Source: Oidiodendron maius Zn
Taxonomy: Eukaryota > Ascomycota > Leotiomycetes > Myxotrichaceae
Reading direction: 5' to 3'
NCBI GenBank assembly: GCA_000827325.1
Contig: KN832872.1
Span: 2,218,096 to 2,282,095, forward strand
DNA: 64,000 nucleotides
Below the pieces are notes generated by a model, which was not told the DNA's origin, made no database searches, and worked only from the letters and a program-made list of their open reading frames with translations. The translations under genes were made by a program, and so were the position numbers. How positions within the stretch are numbered: position 1 is the stretch's first letter; the number at the start of each line of letters is the position of its first letter. Of this stretch, positions 11,437 to 23,486 are shown in pieces.

Positions 11437-13294
11437 GTTGATTCGCGTCTAAACTATAACAGCGTAACATTCCTGACGGCTGCTGGGTTCACGATTTCAG
11501 ATAGGGGCCCGCGGGATGGAGCAATCTAGCCTGGCAAGCTCCATTGCGGAAGTGTGATTCTATATACAGCACAGGAGTCCACATCTCATTTTAAGTTTCT
11601 AATCCCACCTGCCTGATTAGAGGGCAACTGCATTGAATTCTCATGCAGTTGGTTGCTCGTCTTACCCATGCCATGGCCCCACATAATTCAGCTTTCACCC
11701 TGTACAGCCTGCTCAGCCTGGTCACCGAACCCAAAGCGGCGCCGACTATTAAAATAGTCAAAGTCAAATTATATCTTTGTTAGTTCCGTTTGAGCCCCGG
11801 ATGTGAGCAGCGGCCGATTTCCACCTGAGAAGAGCTTGAGCATCCTAAGCCGCCCACGAGCCCTTAGTTATGATAGTGCGTGTCTCATTGTGGCGCGTCT
11901 GTGCGCTCCCGCCATATAGATTCCCTAGCAGGGTTAACTTGGCGCTTTCATTCATCTCCCCCATCAATTCTGCCAAAGATCACATCATATTTAAGTTGAT
12001 AACTATCGCTTTTCCACGAATCCCCTATGATATGAGACATGAAAGGCATGTCAGGTACCAACAAGCCGTCGCACCAGGGCCATAGAATGAGTTGACTAGA
12101 GCAAGGCTATCCGATAGAGAGGGTTGTTGAGTAGTGATAGACATTGCGATGAATAATCAATACTCTGAAGTAACTTAAGTTAGGTGAGGAGTTACCGAGG
12201 CCACGCCTCGCAGGCTCCAGCTGGCGTGTAAATAAGACCTAGTAGAAGCAAGCTGCCAGAACAGGTGACGGAAAACAAACATCACGAGTATCGCACTTGC
12301 GATCACGATAAAAATATTGTATTCCTTCATAGCTATTGTGATGTGTTGCACACTGTGCTCAGCCTCCACAGTGTTGAAGTTGGAGTTTCTTTGGCAAGGC
12401 AGACAGCTATCTCGGCAAGTGTTCAGAAGTTTGAATTCAGCCTAGCGTTGATCAGCACCAGCGAGACTTTCGCGCGCTACGATGCATTTACCAGTGGCTC
12501 TGGGATCAAGCATCCGAGAAACAAGCTGTTACCAGCATCAATATCGCGTGGTTGAAGCTCGCAAGTGGAAACTCCAAAGTCAATGCCACACCCACGGCCA
12601 GCGGTTGGATCATGATGGACTCACAAGGTGACCAGCTTCGTCCATTTTTTGTTTGCTGTTAACTATCTCTTTGCCCTTCAATCAAGTATGTTTGCTCAGC
12701 CCCATTCTACAACTAAATCACAGTTTCACTTCTCCTTGTCCTAACATTTAAATAAAACATCCCTCTTTGGCGGGGATCGTTCATCGCTCTTCGTCAAATA
12801 TAAGGAATTAAAGCATGCGCCCCTCCGTCTAATTGACCTAAGTGAGCAGATGGCGAGATTAGACTTCTGCTACTAAAATAACTATTTGTTCCACGGGAAG
12901 TTGACCAGACCAGCCGCGGCTGAGGATCATGCCGTCTCTTCTTTATCGTGCACAGCGCCAGGAAAGTTCTTTGGACAGACCAGCTGCATAGGCAATTTGC
13001 ATGAAAGCAATTTCTTGTTTGCTATACCAAAGTAATGTAGCCGTCGATGGCAAAGCTGCTGCTTCCTAAAGGCAGGGCTGTACTCGTAGCGTGCTGTATT
13101 ATACACAACGATGTATCGACCTGCCATGTTTGTGCGAGGCCGTCAGCCTTGCAGGTCCAACAATCCAGGACTCGTCCTGTCGATCACACATGTAACATCC
13201 AGCAGCAGGACCTCAGTTCGGAGAGTGCCACATTTATTTGTTGCCTCCCCAGGATTTCACATCGTCAGAGCCATAAGTTCCATCCTGATCGATC
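11437..13294. other. Gene-poor interval
   Basis: About 1.9 kb between divergent genes. Several frames of 60-110 codons exist on both strands, but they show no motifs, no splice-linked partners and overlap each other. I see no repeat, tRNA or element that I can support. Confidence 0.5.
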
Positions 13295-15401
13295 ATGGCA
13301 ACACCTCCATCATCTTCTCTCTCTTCCCTGCCCGAAGGAAAAAATCCCCTCACCGTGTCCCAGGCAATCACGGGCCTGTTAGCCTTTTCTTCCAAGACAC
13401 TCCCGCTCCTTATATATAGCACCATCCCGACGAACAATTCTCCAAGGCAGGTTCAAGTCATCAGAGATGCGTTACTCAGCATGACATCCTCACTCTACGT
13501 GATCCAAGGGCATATGTCCTTCAATTCTAGTGTCAGTATCCCCAAGATGTCGACCATCACAGAGAGCCTTGTCTGGGGTCTCACAGAGTGCATCCTTTTG
13601 TGTTCTAACATCGAGGCCTCTCTTGGTAAAATCAAAGTCAGCGATGAAAGAGTCGTCACGGCACGTCTGAAGGAGTCGTTCAGACGAGTAGACGCCAGGA
13701 AAATTGTTCCAAGACTGGATCATTTAAATACTGCATTATGTTTGACCACAGATATCATGGACTGGTACCTTTATGTCCTATCCCCTGTGTGCCTTGCCAA
13801 TGAGCTGACAAACTTTAAGCCAAAATGTAGAAAAGGTAGAACACCACGACCGGGTTACGAGCGACCTAATAAAGAAAATAACTGGAAGAAATCCAGTCTT
13901 AGCAACCAGTATAAAGGAGTCTCTGTCGAAGACGGATCTTACAGCTCCCTCCAGTGCACCTCTTCCCGTTTCTCTTTTCGAACTCTTCAACGATGTGTGG
14001 TATACAAATTCGACTTGCCGAACTCCAAATGAAGACCCCTCTATAGTTAATACACTCCTCGCGGATGCAGCTGATGTTATCTGGGAGTTTCCCTGGCCAA
14101 ATTCTCTTGATAATTCAACGAATAATCTCCCTTTCGTCAGTCGACTGTATGAGCAAATAACCAGGATTTGTTGGGCCATTCGTCCGTCATATTATTCTAA
14201 GACTGAATCCACTCTCCGGCACCATAATAAATTATGGAAAGAACCAAAAACCGTTCTTTTGGCTGGTATGTGAATCTTATAATGGATTTCTGTGTCCAGT
14301 ATTAAAGAATGTTTCTAGCAGGAATCGAACAGCTTGAACAACCGTGTAGAGTGTGGGAGCAAATAGAGCTTCACTACAATCCACTCAAAGAGCGAGAAAA
14401 TCGTTCAGAAGTATTTAATTACTTGCTCTATCAACTAGAGCTTGCTGTGCGGAAGACCGCAAGGAGTCGATTCGAATACCCAGAAAACAATGTAAGAACT
14501 GCCTTACCCCCCTGTGAGTCTCTTCTTAATTGGAATAGGCATATGCACTATTTATATGTGCACAGCGTCACATCTCTCCAGATGAAAATGTTCCAAGAAC
14601 TTGCCTACCATCATTTATCAAGCTTTGGGCAGATGCGAAAGTCAAACTAGCATTGGCCGAATGTTGTGATGACAGAGTATTTGCAAAATTCGAGCAGTAA
14701 GTAAGGGATAATATGTCAAGCACCTTACTTACACAGGTTTAGTTTTTTCACAGATATTACTCGTATATTTTCCAACAGCTACGTACCATCCGAAGAAGAC
14801 ATGCTTTATTTAAACCGTGCCGATTTTGGTTTAGTTAGGGAATATGTCGTGGAAATAGAAGCCACGACCTACCGATTAATAAATAACGTTCGTATGTTTA
14901 GGCGGTCTGCCGTGAAAGCTATGCACTACTTTTGGGACGTGACAGCACTCCTCTACACTATAGATATGAGTGCCTACGATGAGGTACTGATAGAAAACGA
15001 AAGTGCTGTAAGTGTCCGCCTCATTCTTACTGGACATCACTCTAATACCTCAGACCATAATGAGCGCGAATCTCGACATGTTTGACAGGGTGGCGAATTA
15101 TAGCCGCTACATACACACCGAAATAGTTATCTTCTTTACCAACATCAGCCTTTTCCGCCAAAAGATCGCCTCCGGCAATCGACCTATCAAGAAGTGGTTC
15201 CCCGCGTATGAGGGAGGTGATCTGGACGCGGATAGCGGGATGGATTTCTTTACGGATCTTGTTTTGCGTAGGAATAGAGTGACCAGCAGGGTTTGCGTTG
15301 TGGAATACATATATGAGCATGATTCAGAGATACTACTGAAGCTACACCGTTGTATGGACATTGCTTTTAAGCAGCGGAAATGCAGAATAGAAGATGCTTG
15401 A
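13295..15401 (+). CDS. Orphan six-exon hypothetical protein
   Basis: I do not recognise this protein. The best model has exons 13295-13786, 13836-14265, 14319-14491, 14539-14696, 14737-15007 and 15054-15401, which sum to 624 codons including the stop. Introns 2 to 5 have good borders (for example GTATGT, GTAAGA and GTAAGT donors). The first intron (GTGTGC donor, AAAAG acceptor) is the weak point and may be misplaced. The N-terminus (MATPPSSSLSSLPEG) is Ser/Pro-rich, then helical with regular Leu/Ile spacing, as in N-terminal helical domains of fungal STAND proteins. No P-loop, signal peptide or membrane segment is seen. The gene converges on the PigL_N-type gene. Continuity across five introns argues that it is real. 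Confidence 0.7.
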
Positions 15402-15755
15402 TCGAGTCACTATCTCGATCGTTCGTACGAGGACTACGGTTGTTGCAAAGATATCGGAACGGTACCGTCGCTGGTCCATTATTAGGGCAGAATTCTAGGC
15501 GGGGTAGAGTTAGCTAGGAAGAGAGCGGCGCCGTTCATTTAGCGCTTCCTCCTTCTGAATCTAACCCTCATGCAATGCTTGTCGAAGTCATATGATTCTG
15601 TATGTCTATCTCTGAACACTAAATTTCCAGAACTGTTCTATAGCGTTAATCTAAACATGTCATAAGGTCTGTAGTAATACACTTTTATTGTACATAAAAA
15701 CTCTTGATCTGGCTCTTATCCTGACTAATTCTTTCAGCACATAGCCAACCGGGGC
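15402..15755. other. Intergenic between convergent genes
   Basis: About 350 bases that should carry both 3' ends. Nothing else is visible. Confidence 0.5.
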
Positions 15756-16970
15756 TCATTTTTCCTTCTTTTCGGCGGAGTGATAGTGTCCTCGTGAGAT
15801 ACTCTGTAGATCCGGGCCCAAGATTTGCCCCATTACTTGTGTCGACCTGGCACCCGCCTTCACACGCTTAGCTGAAATTAGTTCCTTTACAGACACAATA
15901 ATCTGCTGGCTATCATCGCCAACAGAAACATCCTCGAAGAAATTCCTTCGTATTTCGCCTTCTTGGGTGGCCGCTCTGTCGCACAAAGACAGAGAATCTG
16001 TAATGCTATCAACCTCTTCTTCTAAGCTCTGTTCGCTTGTTTCTCTAGCCTCTAGCTGAGGCAAATGATACTGGGTCGTATGAGCCTGCCCTTTGATTAA
16101 ATGAAGATTTTGCTGCAACCGCAATTGAGCGCTAATAAATTCCTTTTGGGACGAAACGAAGGCTTCTGCCAAGATTAACTTGTTCAAGTTAGGCTCTGTG
16201 AATGAAGAGGCAGGATTGAATATCTCCGACGGTGATGTGATGGAAGTCGGCAGATGAGTCTTGGCCTTCCTTTCCATGTATGCAGACACCTCTGCGCAAA
16301 TTTTCAGGGACTGTTGAATGCTCTCCGTTTCCTCTTCCATTCTTTGACGTTCTGAAGCCCCAAACTTAGAAACCGTCTGATCTTCAGCAATACCGGACTG
16401 TAACCTATCTTTTATCTCTCGCAAATGGACTTCGAGATCAGATTTAGTAGTCTCAATAAGTTTTTTGTAGTTGTCAAGGACGTCTTTTGTGTATTTGGTT
16501 GTCTGACTATAATATGATTAGTTAACGGAGTATTAAAAAGAGGTATATGGGACGTACATATTATTAAACATAAGTGCAATCGTGATTGTAGACTTATATC
16601 CTGCCAGCATACTTTTGAACCCTCTAATATCCTCTCCCATATACTGTAATCTTAACCAGTCCCAGGTACTGGTCCGCTCCTCCGTAGAGTGTTTCGTTGA
16701 TTCGTCGATCAATCTTTTAAAATCTCTGCAGGTATTTTGACATCGAGTGAGAGGTTGCCTCAGGATTTCCACCTCAACAGCCATGTTTTCCATTGATTCT
16801 TCAAGCGCTCTCAATACTGAATCTAAATCATCTGCCTCATTGTGAAGTTCTAGTACAACTGTTTCTTTATTCTGAAGGCTCTTGATGGTCCGGCAAAGTG
16901 CAGTGCTCGACTCTACGGTAAGAGACACCAAGCTTCCAAGCCCAGAACTGAGACCAATTACCCGATCCAT
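15756..16970 (-). CDS. PigL_N-type fungal N-terminal domain, coiled-coil protein
   Basis: 387-residue protein from exons 16970-16558 and 16506-15756, with an intron at 16507-16557 (GTACGT donor, AACTAAT branch, TTATAG acceptor). I chose the ATG at 16970 because MDRVIGLSSGLGSLVSL is the conserved start of this class; the frame extends further upstream but without an ATG. The pattern of helices, LRQPLTRCQNTCRDFKRLI and the later DWLRLQYMGEDIRGFK match the domain named after the azaphilone cluster protein PigL and found at the N-terminus of many fungal STAND and coiled-coil proteins. The C-terminal half is Glu/Gln-rich and likely coiled. There is no NTPase domain here, so this could be a free-standing adaptor for STAND proteins (inference). 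Confidence 0.75.
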
Positions 16971-17952
16971 AAGTGAAATTCTAGAAAGGAAAGGGCAGGA
17001 AAAATAATTGTAAAACAAATCCGAGCTGTCCAAAGATTGCCGCGTAAATCAAAGAGGCGGAAGTCTACTTAAGTACTTATAGAAGGTAGAGAAATGATTA
17101 CGTGCTAATACCTGAGGTTTCCTACGTTAGTTACATTTTCCCAGTCTGATAGGCGCCTGGTTATCCTGGCGCATATTGTCAATCAGCTATAGGTACAATG
17201 ATGAATCTCCAAAGTTTCATTTAGCGCCGAAACACGGCACGTGCCATTTTCTGTTGGCGCCGTCAAAGAGCGGATACCTCTCCGTGAATTGATTTGTGCA
17301 ACATGAAACAATAGAATCCAATTTTAGAGTTAGTGCATCGCCAGCCGCTCAATCGAACAAGAAGCTGAAAACTGCGGGGTAGATGCTTGGACAAAAAATA
17401 TCATACGTTACATTTCAGTCCAGTGAGCGTTTATCATGCCAATCAATGGCTGGCTCTGGTCAGGGTTAAGAATGATGAAGCCTATTTTTCGTGTAACCTG
17501 TAGTAAAACGTGCCATCTCCACTAGGGGCTCTATTTTGGGTATTCTGATCTCCGGTGTTCTTATCCTCCTTTGGTGAGCTCTGTACTGAACTGCCCACTT
17601 TCCAACCCACGTAGAAATTAATCGAGCCGAATATTATACCAGATACTGCAAAGTAACATTAAAATAATATCGAACACTAACCATAAGAGGCTTTTCTCAG
17701 TCGAAATAGAACTTCAACAACTTGTCAGCATCAGTTGTGCCGGGTGAGTGCTTCCTCGGTAAATGTACTCGAAGTCTAATATAGTGTATCCTATCAAAAA
17801 TTCCTTGTTACTCTGGCATATACGACGGCTATATGTTAATATGTTCTTGGTCATGTCATGCATTTTGATATTTGGAGATTAGGGAGAATTCCTAGAGTTT
17901 CCTATGCATAGGATGACACTAAAACTATCTACCGCGGAGCCTGTAAGGATAT
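16971..17952. other. Intergenic
   Basis: About 1 kb between the 3' end of the GTPase gene and the start of the PigL_N-type gene, both on the minus strand. No frame longer than about 60 codons carries a motif. Nothing supportable. Confidence 0.5.
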
Positions 17953-20900
17953 TTAGGTGCCAATAATATCCTGAATGCGACGAATCTCGTCCTTCGCCGC
18001 TGTTAGCGCCCCCTCTATACGGTTTCGGAGCTCTGGATTTTGCTCGCTCTCTGATATACTATTCTCATTCCTTATAATGTCTAGCAGTTTCTTTACATCA
18101 TCAAGATGATCCTTCACTGCGACTGCTAGGCTACTTTGGAGATCATCAGCCAAAGTGTTTAATTTGTCCCGGAACTTCTTCATAATGTCTTTGAAGAGAT
18201 TTTCGCTTTTCACTTTGTTACTGATAATATTCTTCCTTCGCATATCACTGCCACCACCTAGTGCATCGTTAGCAAAAACTATTGTCGGAGAAGTCCGTGT
18301 TGTCACTTGCCGCTTTGCATCTTGGCGGCGTGATAAGAACTTTCCATAGATCGCCCAATAAAAGAGGTATTAATACCAGAGAAGGCATCTGTTTCGAGAA
18401 TACTAGGTAAAGTCAAACTTGTTATATATAATCTATCAAAGGGAAGCTCACGTAAGTCCGGCTTCAAAGTCGTCATACAATTTTTCTAGCTTTGTTATAA
18501 AAAGGCACTGGCGCAATCTCAATGCTTTTTTGAGAGTGTCGGTAGAGTCAGAAAAGTCGGGTAGCTCGGTATCTAGGTCATGGTAAGCAATCGAATACAT
18601 ATAAAGTCAGTTTTACGAGGTGAGCAACTAAGATAGTATATATCTTTTAGGGTGTAATGTTTACCTAGGTATTCAGTCATCCAATCAGTTAATTTTTCGA
18701 CCGATTCTATGATGCCCTCATGCATATTCTCGACAGTTGATTTCAAGCCTTGCCATGGGGTAGTCAGGTCTCGGGCCATTTTGTCTACTACCTCTTCGTT
18801 CCAGTTACGAGAACCAATTGCGCCGGTTGAGTGCCAGCCATTTTTACGACAAAACGCGGAGTAACTTGCTGTATTGTCGTCAGTATGTTCCAGTGCACGC
18901 TATTTACTATTTTTGCCATAGGCACTTACAGTGATGCCACTAAATGTACATTATTAGAGCTTAGATTATTGAAAAGAATGGCAGTGGCAATACTTACGGT
19001 AGCCCACTCATCTGCTGCAGTTCCCGCCTCCCGCCTCCACCCATCTATCCGTTTTCCTGCAATAATTAGATGACAATAATGTTCAACAGCTAGATAGGGT
19101 ACCGTACTGTCATATATCTGTGTTTTAAACTCCCTTTTTATTAGTCCTCCAGATCTACTGAGCCGGGAAGAACTTCCATCTAGATCCTGGTTATTTAGCA
19201 TATCCTCTGCAATAACCTGGATAATGACATAAGCACTTACTATCTTTAGTCGAGCCTCAAGTGCACTAAGTCTCTCACGAAGAGCCTGCTTTCGCTCTGC
19301 GCTCACACTGCCGGCTCCAGATTGAACCCATAACGTGACTTCGCTAAGGATGGCTGGAATTGAGTCTCGGATAAACCTCTTAACAGCACGAAGCTGACTC
19401 TCTGCCATCATTGATATACAGTGCGTACGGACGGCGATGATTCCGCTAAGCTGCATGAGAGGACGGCCAATATCCCATGGTTTATTTCGTAGCATCCAGT
19501 AGTTATCGTTACTCACACAGAAGACTCTAAATGTGCCACCATACACCTTCTCTTTATAGATATCGGTAAGCAACTTCGTAACGATATTATTACGAGTTAT
19601 GACTAGATACTGCTTTAATCTAAAGAGGTTGTGTTGTGTTAGCACTCAAAAGTATATCTTGTCATCTGACTAACTCTCTGAGCTCTTACTTAAAGTTATG
19701 GTCTTTCAGTTGCTTTCTGCGGGGGTCAGCCATGTTATGTGACAAGTGAACAAACATGTTTCAGTACTTACTCGAGCTGTTCAGAGCGTTTCCTGAGTCT
19801 CCTTTTCTCCTCCTTCTCTCCTTCTGACAGCTCATCGGTATCATAACCATAGTCTTCAAGTTCTGCTTTTGAATTATCTATGTCTAATTGAGCTCTGGCA
19901 ATTGCTTCCATATGTCGTGCAACATCTTCGCCCTCTTGGCCTTTCCAGTCCTTCTTGGCTTCATCCGCTTTGATATCCTGGAAATTTCATCAGTTACCGC
20001 ATCATAAATTAGGATTCACAACTCATTGGCCTACGTCAGATTTTGTACAAATGATGCCCACGTGCGATAGCTTGGCCCGTCGTGCAAGCTCAAAAACACT
20101 CATAACTCCGGCATCAGTAGTGGCCCGACCAATATTGCAGACGACGAAAATATCATCGCATTCACGTATATAACTCTCTGTGATGTTTCGCCGAGCAGAG
20201 TTCAGATCACGTAGTCCTGCCGTTATTTAGTCTTTTGTCATATATAAATTACGCCATGAATCACCTGGAAGATCAGCAAGCACGAGTCCTTTACTCAGTA
20301 TATGTGCTTTCAAGAACACCCTGCAGTTCGTCAGTAGCTGTAACCTAACGCATCTTTGATTCAATTACGATTTGATCTTACTTGATCTTTCGTAGATAGG
20401 GCCACACTGAGGGTTGCTGGTCAGAAGACTGCTCTGACGTGAATTGTGCCAAGAGAGTAGAGCAATCTGCTGGCGTTACGGTGACTTCTCTTCCACGCAT
20501 CGTGGAGGGCATAATTTCCTGTGCCCAGGAGCGTAGAGTCTCCAATACAGTGGTTTCTTGTCCATCGATGAGAAATTGTTCGCTCTCAAGCCGGCCTCGG
20601 AACATAGCCTGGAAGGTGTCTTGTGCTATTGTTGCTCTTTCTTCCTGACTCTTTTTGTCATCTGGGTCCATATCCATGTTGCTTAAATAATAGCTGCGAT
20701 AAGATTGAAGTAACTCAGTCACTTGGCCCATGATCTCATCCATTGTGAAGAGCTCTTTCTCGATGATAAAATCATCATTGTCATGGTAATGAAATTCTGT
20801 GACGACGCATGTGCATGCCGCTCCACTGTTGCTCTGTATAGCAGTAAGTTTATATGTAGCCATAGTCATAGCGTCTTACTCACGCTTCTAGCAAGCTCTC

Positions 20901-21763
20901 TAAAATCTAGCAGCGAGTTAAGTAAGCTGCTCTTACCTAGGTAAAATTAATATCAGATTAGTGCATAAGTCTGCTTTATGAAGCAACGTACCAACACCCG
21001 AGTCGCCAACAAACCCAACTGTCCGAGACGATGCGCATTGAAAAGAAGCTAATTTTTCGGCTTCTTTGTGAAGCCGTTGCAGTGTAGAGTCAGGACCGAT
21101 TTGGAAGGAACCGCTGCCAAACACGGCTGTTAATTCCGACATGAGCTCTTTAGCATCCCTGAAGGCTTGCTGGACGGCCGGCTCGTGGAAGTGGTCATCT
21201 ATAAGTTCTTCATCTGCGACATTATGTGGCGGTCCCCGATGTTGTGAACTGGACCGACTGCCTGAACGTCGCCGACCAGAGGAGCCAATATCAACGCTTA
21301 AATACGTAGGTTCCCGTAGTATAGAATTATTTCCAGGACTGTTCGCTATGTTCTCAATGGCGATAGACATGTCAGACACATCTATATCTGGTCCTGAGCT
21401 AGATAATCGAACATTTCTTATACCCGAGACTAAGTTATCTTGTCCTTCACGCAGTGCTGCTTTACCCTTAGCTGTCGAATTCTTCCCCCTAAGCTCAGAG
21501 GTGCTAGAGGGTGGCGTGGTTGTCGTATGGCCATCTTCGGAGGGAAAAGTATCTCCATTCCCTTCAATTGAAGGCAATGCTTGGTCTCGAGCAAGTTTCG
21601 TAGAAACATTTGCCTCAGTTCGTCTTTTAGTGGAAGAGGTGGCCCTGTCGGCGGGCTCTGATCGTGGGCTTATCGTACTACCGCTCTGTGGAGTGAAAGT
21701 TCCGGCCGAACTAGTTGTTGCCGCTCGTCCCGAGGTGTTGGACGTAGTCACAAGGCTCTGCAT
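17953..21763 (-). CDS. Dynamin-superfamily/SLIP-GC-like large GTPase
   Basis: Large GTPase of 996 residues in 15 exons: 21763-20992, 20936-20884, 20833-20382, 20320-20265, 20216-20035, 19977-19772, 19716-19690, 19619-19241, 19186-19108, 19056-18998, 18939-18930, 18868-18665, 18572-18452, 18402-18307 and 18247-17953. All junctions keep frame and have GT-AG borders. The first 235 residues are Ser/Thr-rich and disordered. The P-loop GDSGVGKSS (about 253-261) is split by intron 1. A switch segment ACTCVVTEF follows, then G3 DLPG (about 442-445) and G4 TKSD (about 502-505). Further conserved blocks are LRDLNSARRNITESY, LWVQSGAGS and WNEEVV. These match fungal P-loop GTPases resembling vertebrate SLIP-GC. 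Exon 11 is only 10 bases. The family is confident; the cellular role is unknown. Confidence 0.88.
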
Positions 21764-23486
21764 CGAAGTTAGATCTTCTTATAATGTTCGCTTTCGAGAT
21801 CACCATGTGGCACATACAACTTTCGTCATTGCTGGGGAATTGAGGAGAGGCGAAGATTAGGTTTCACCGGAAGAAGAGAAAGCCAGAGATACGAAATCAA
21901 ACCAGGGACATCCGGACATAAAGCCAGACCTGAGAGAGTGGGGGATGATTACTACCTAAGCAGAAGGCTTGTTGGTGAGTGGATCTATGTTTTAATATGC
22001 ACCTCCTGTATTCCCCGGAAGCCCCACACTAGTCGTGTTGGTGGCTGAGGTGAATACTACCAGAAAATATCAACATCGAGGCGGTATCTACGCAAAACTC
22101 GAGACTACCCAGTCCTTCACACGCCTGTATATCAACAAAGAGAGTCAGTTCATTGTGCAGAATCCTAGCCCAGTTAGTTCCTATTCGTAGACAATTCCCA
22201 ATCGTAACAATTCCACACTTGCTCAGGTCGGGATTGTGTCTGAAATTGCGCTGGTGGTCTCACGCATTAGCGGCAAATACCGAGGTGTGATTGGTGCTAC
22301 ACCTGGGTGCCAGTTCTTGGGTGTGTTACACAGCAGGTACTGCTCAGCCGTAAAATACCAGTAAATGCACCGAAGTGGTACTCGTCGGCTCTCTTCGACT
22401 GCCTCGTACGTCGCATAGGAGCGACGATTATATCCCCCGGAGCCATCGCCTTAAAAGCAACTGTCCCTAAATGCGAGGAATGCAACCCTCACACAACCAT
22501 GCTCTTAGCTTTGCTCACGCCACTCCCCTACATGACTTTGACATGGCCAATAAAACACGCGGAAATGGCGACGCGCCCCCATTCCCTCGAAACGGGAGCT
22601 ACCATGTCAATACACCTAATGCATGAGGCTTTACACGCAAATCTACTTACCCCTAGTCCCCCTTCAGCAACTTATCAAATTCTGAACTCTGCAATATCAA
22701 TATCTAGCCTCAGTTACAATATTCAGTCCTCCTTCCAGCGGTAAGCATTCTCAAGACATGGTATCAAACGGTAATAATTAATTCTATTCTAGATTGCTTT
22801 TGCAGAAGGTTTCATATTCCTTATGATAGCCCTGCCACTAGTTCAAGCACCTGCAGTTTGTGTTGAGGTGAGTAATACCATAGGCTCTCCCGAGTCCTTA
22901 TTAAATCTCTTCATGACAACTCATACCCATGCTTTTGAAGACAGTTTGTATAAGAATAGTCGCCAATTAGTTGAGGAGTTGTCAACTTTTAAGAAGAAAA
23001 AAATCTATTGAAGTATATTGACCAAGTTGAGCCTTCAGGCCATATATCATGCGATTTAGCTATTTAAAGATTATATTGAAACAGCCATCCAAAAACGTAT
23101 ATGGGATCGTAAATCTCGCAAGAGAACTATCCGGGTCTACAACCTCTATATTAACGACTCACAGATGCATAAATTAGTGCTTACAGATTTTAAAAGGGTA
23201 TATTAAGGATCTGTATCTAAATACTCCCTTGTAGCTTAATTGATCAGTATAGGACTCAAGCCAGCACAGCTAAGCTTTCACCTTGATATCTTTCTGCAAC
23301 ATGCGCAATCTTAGACCTCATATCAAGAAGTAGCTGAACCCTTGGTCGGTAGAAGCTTGTATTAATTATGAAGTGAAGCTAGCAAACAATAGTATAAGGT
23401 GATTCAATCCTTTAACCAGACCAACTTCTTCACCTTCTATATTTTCTGTAATCGTCTTTGTCAAAACCCTCGTGATCTTATAAGGT
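21764..23486. other. Gene-poor interval with one unresolved open frame
   Basis: A plus-strand frame at about 22307-22744 contains VRRIGATIISPGAIALKATV and a KCEECN pair of cysteines, which looks somewhat protein-like. I could not link it to a start codon or a following exon without meeting stops, so I do not call a gene. The rest is AT-rich and empty. Confidence 0.4.

Noticed and set aside
12265-12555. Plus-strand frame of 96 codons
   Set aside because: No ATG-based model, no conserved motif, and an overlapping frame of similar size on the other strand.
16971-17033. N-terminal extension of the PigL_N-type gene
   Set aside because: The frame is open but lacks an ATG, and the conserved domain starts at the ATG at 16970.
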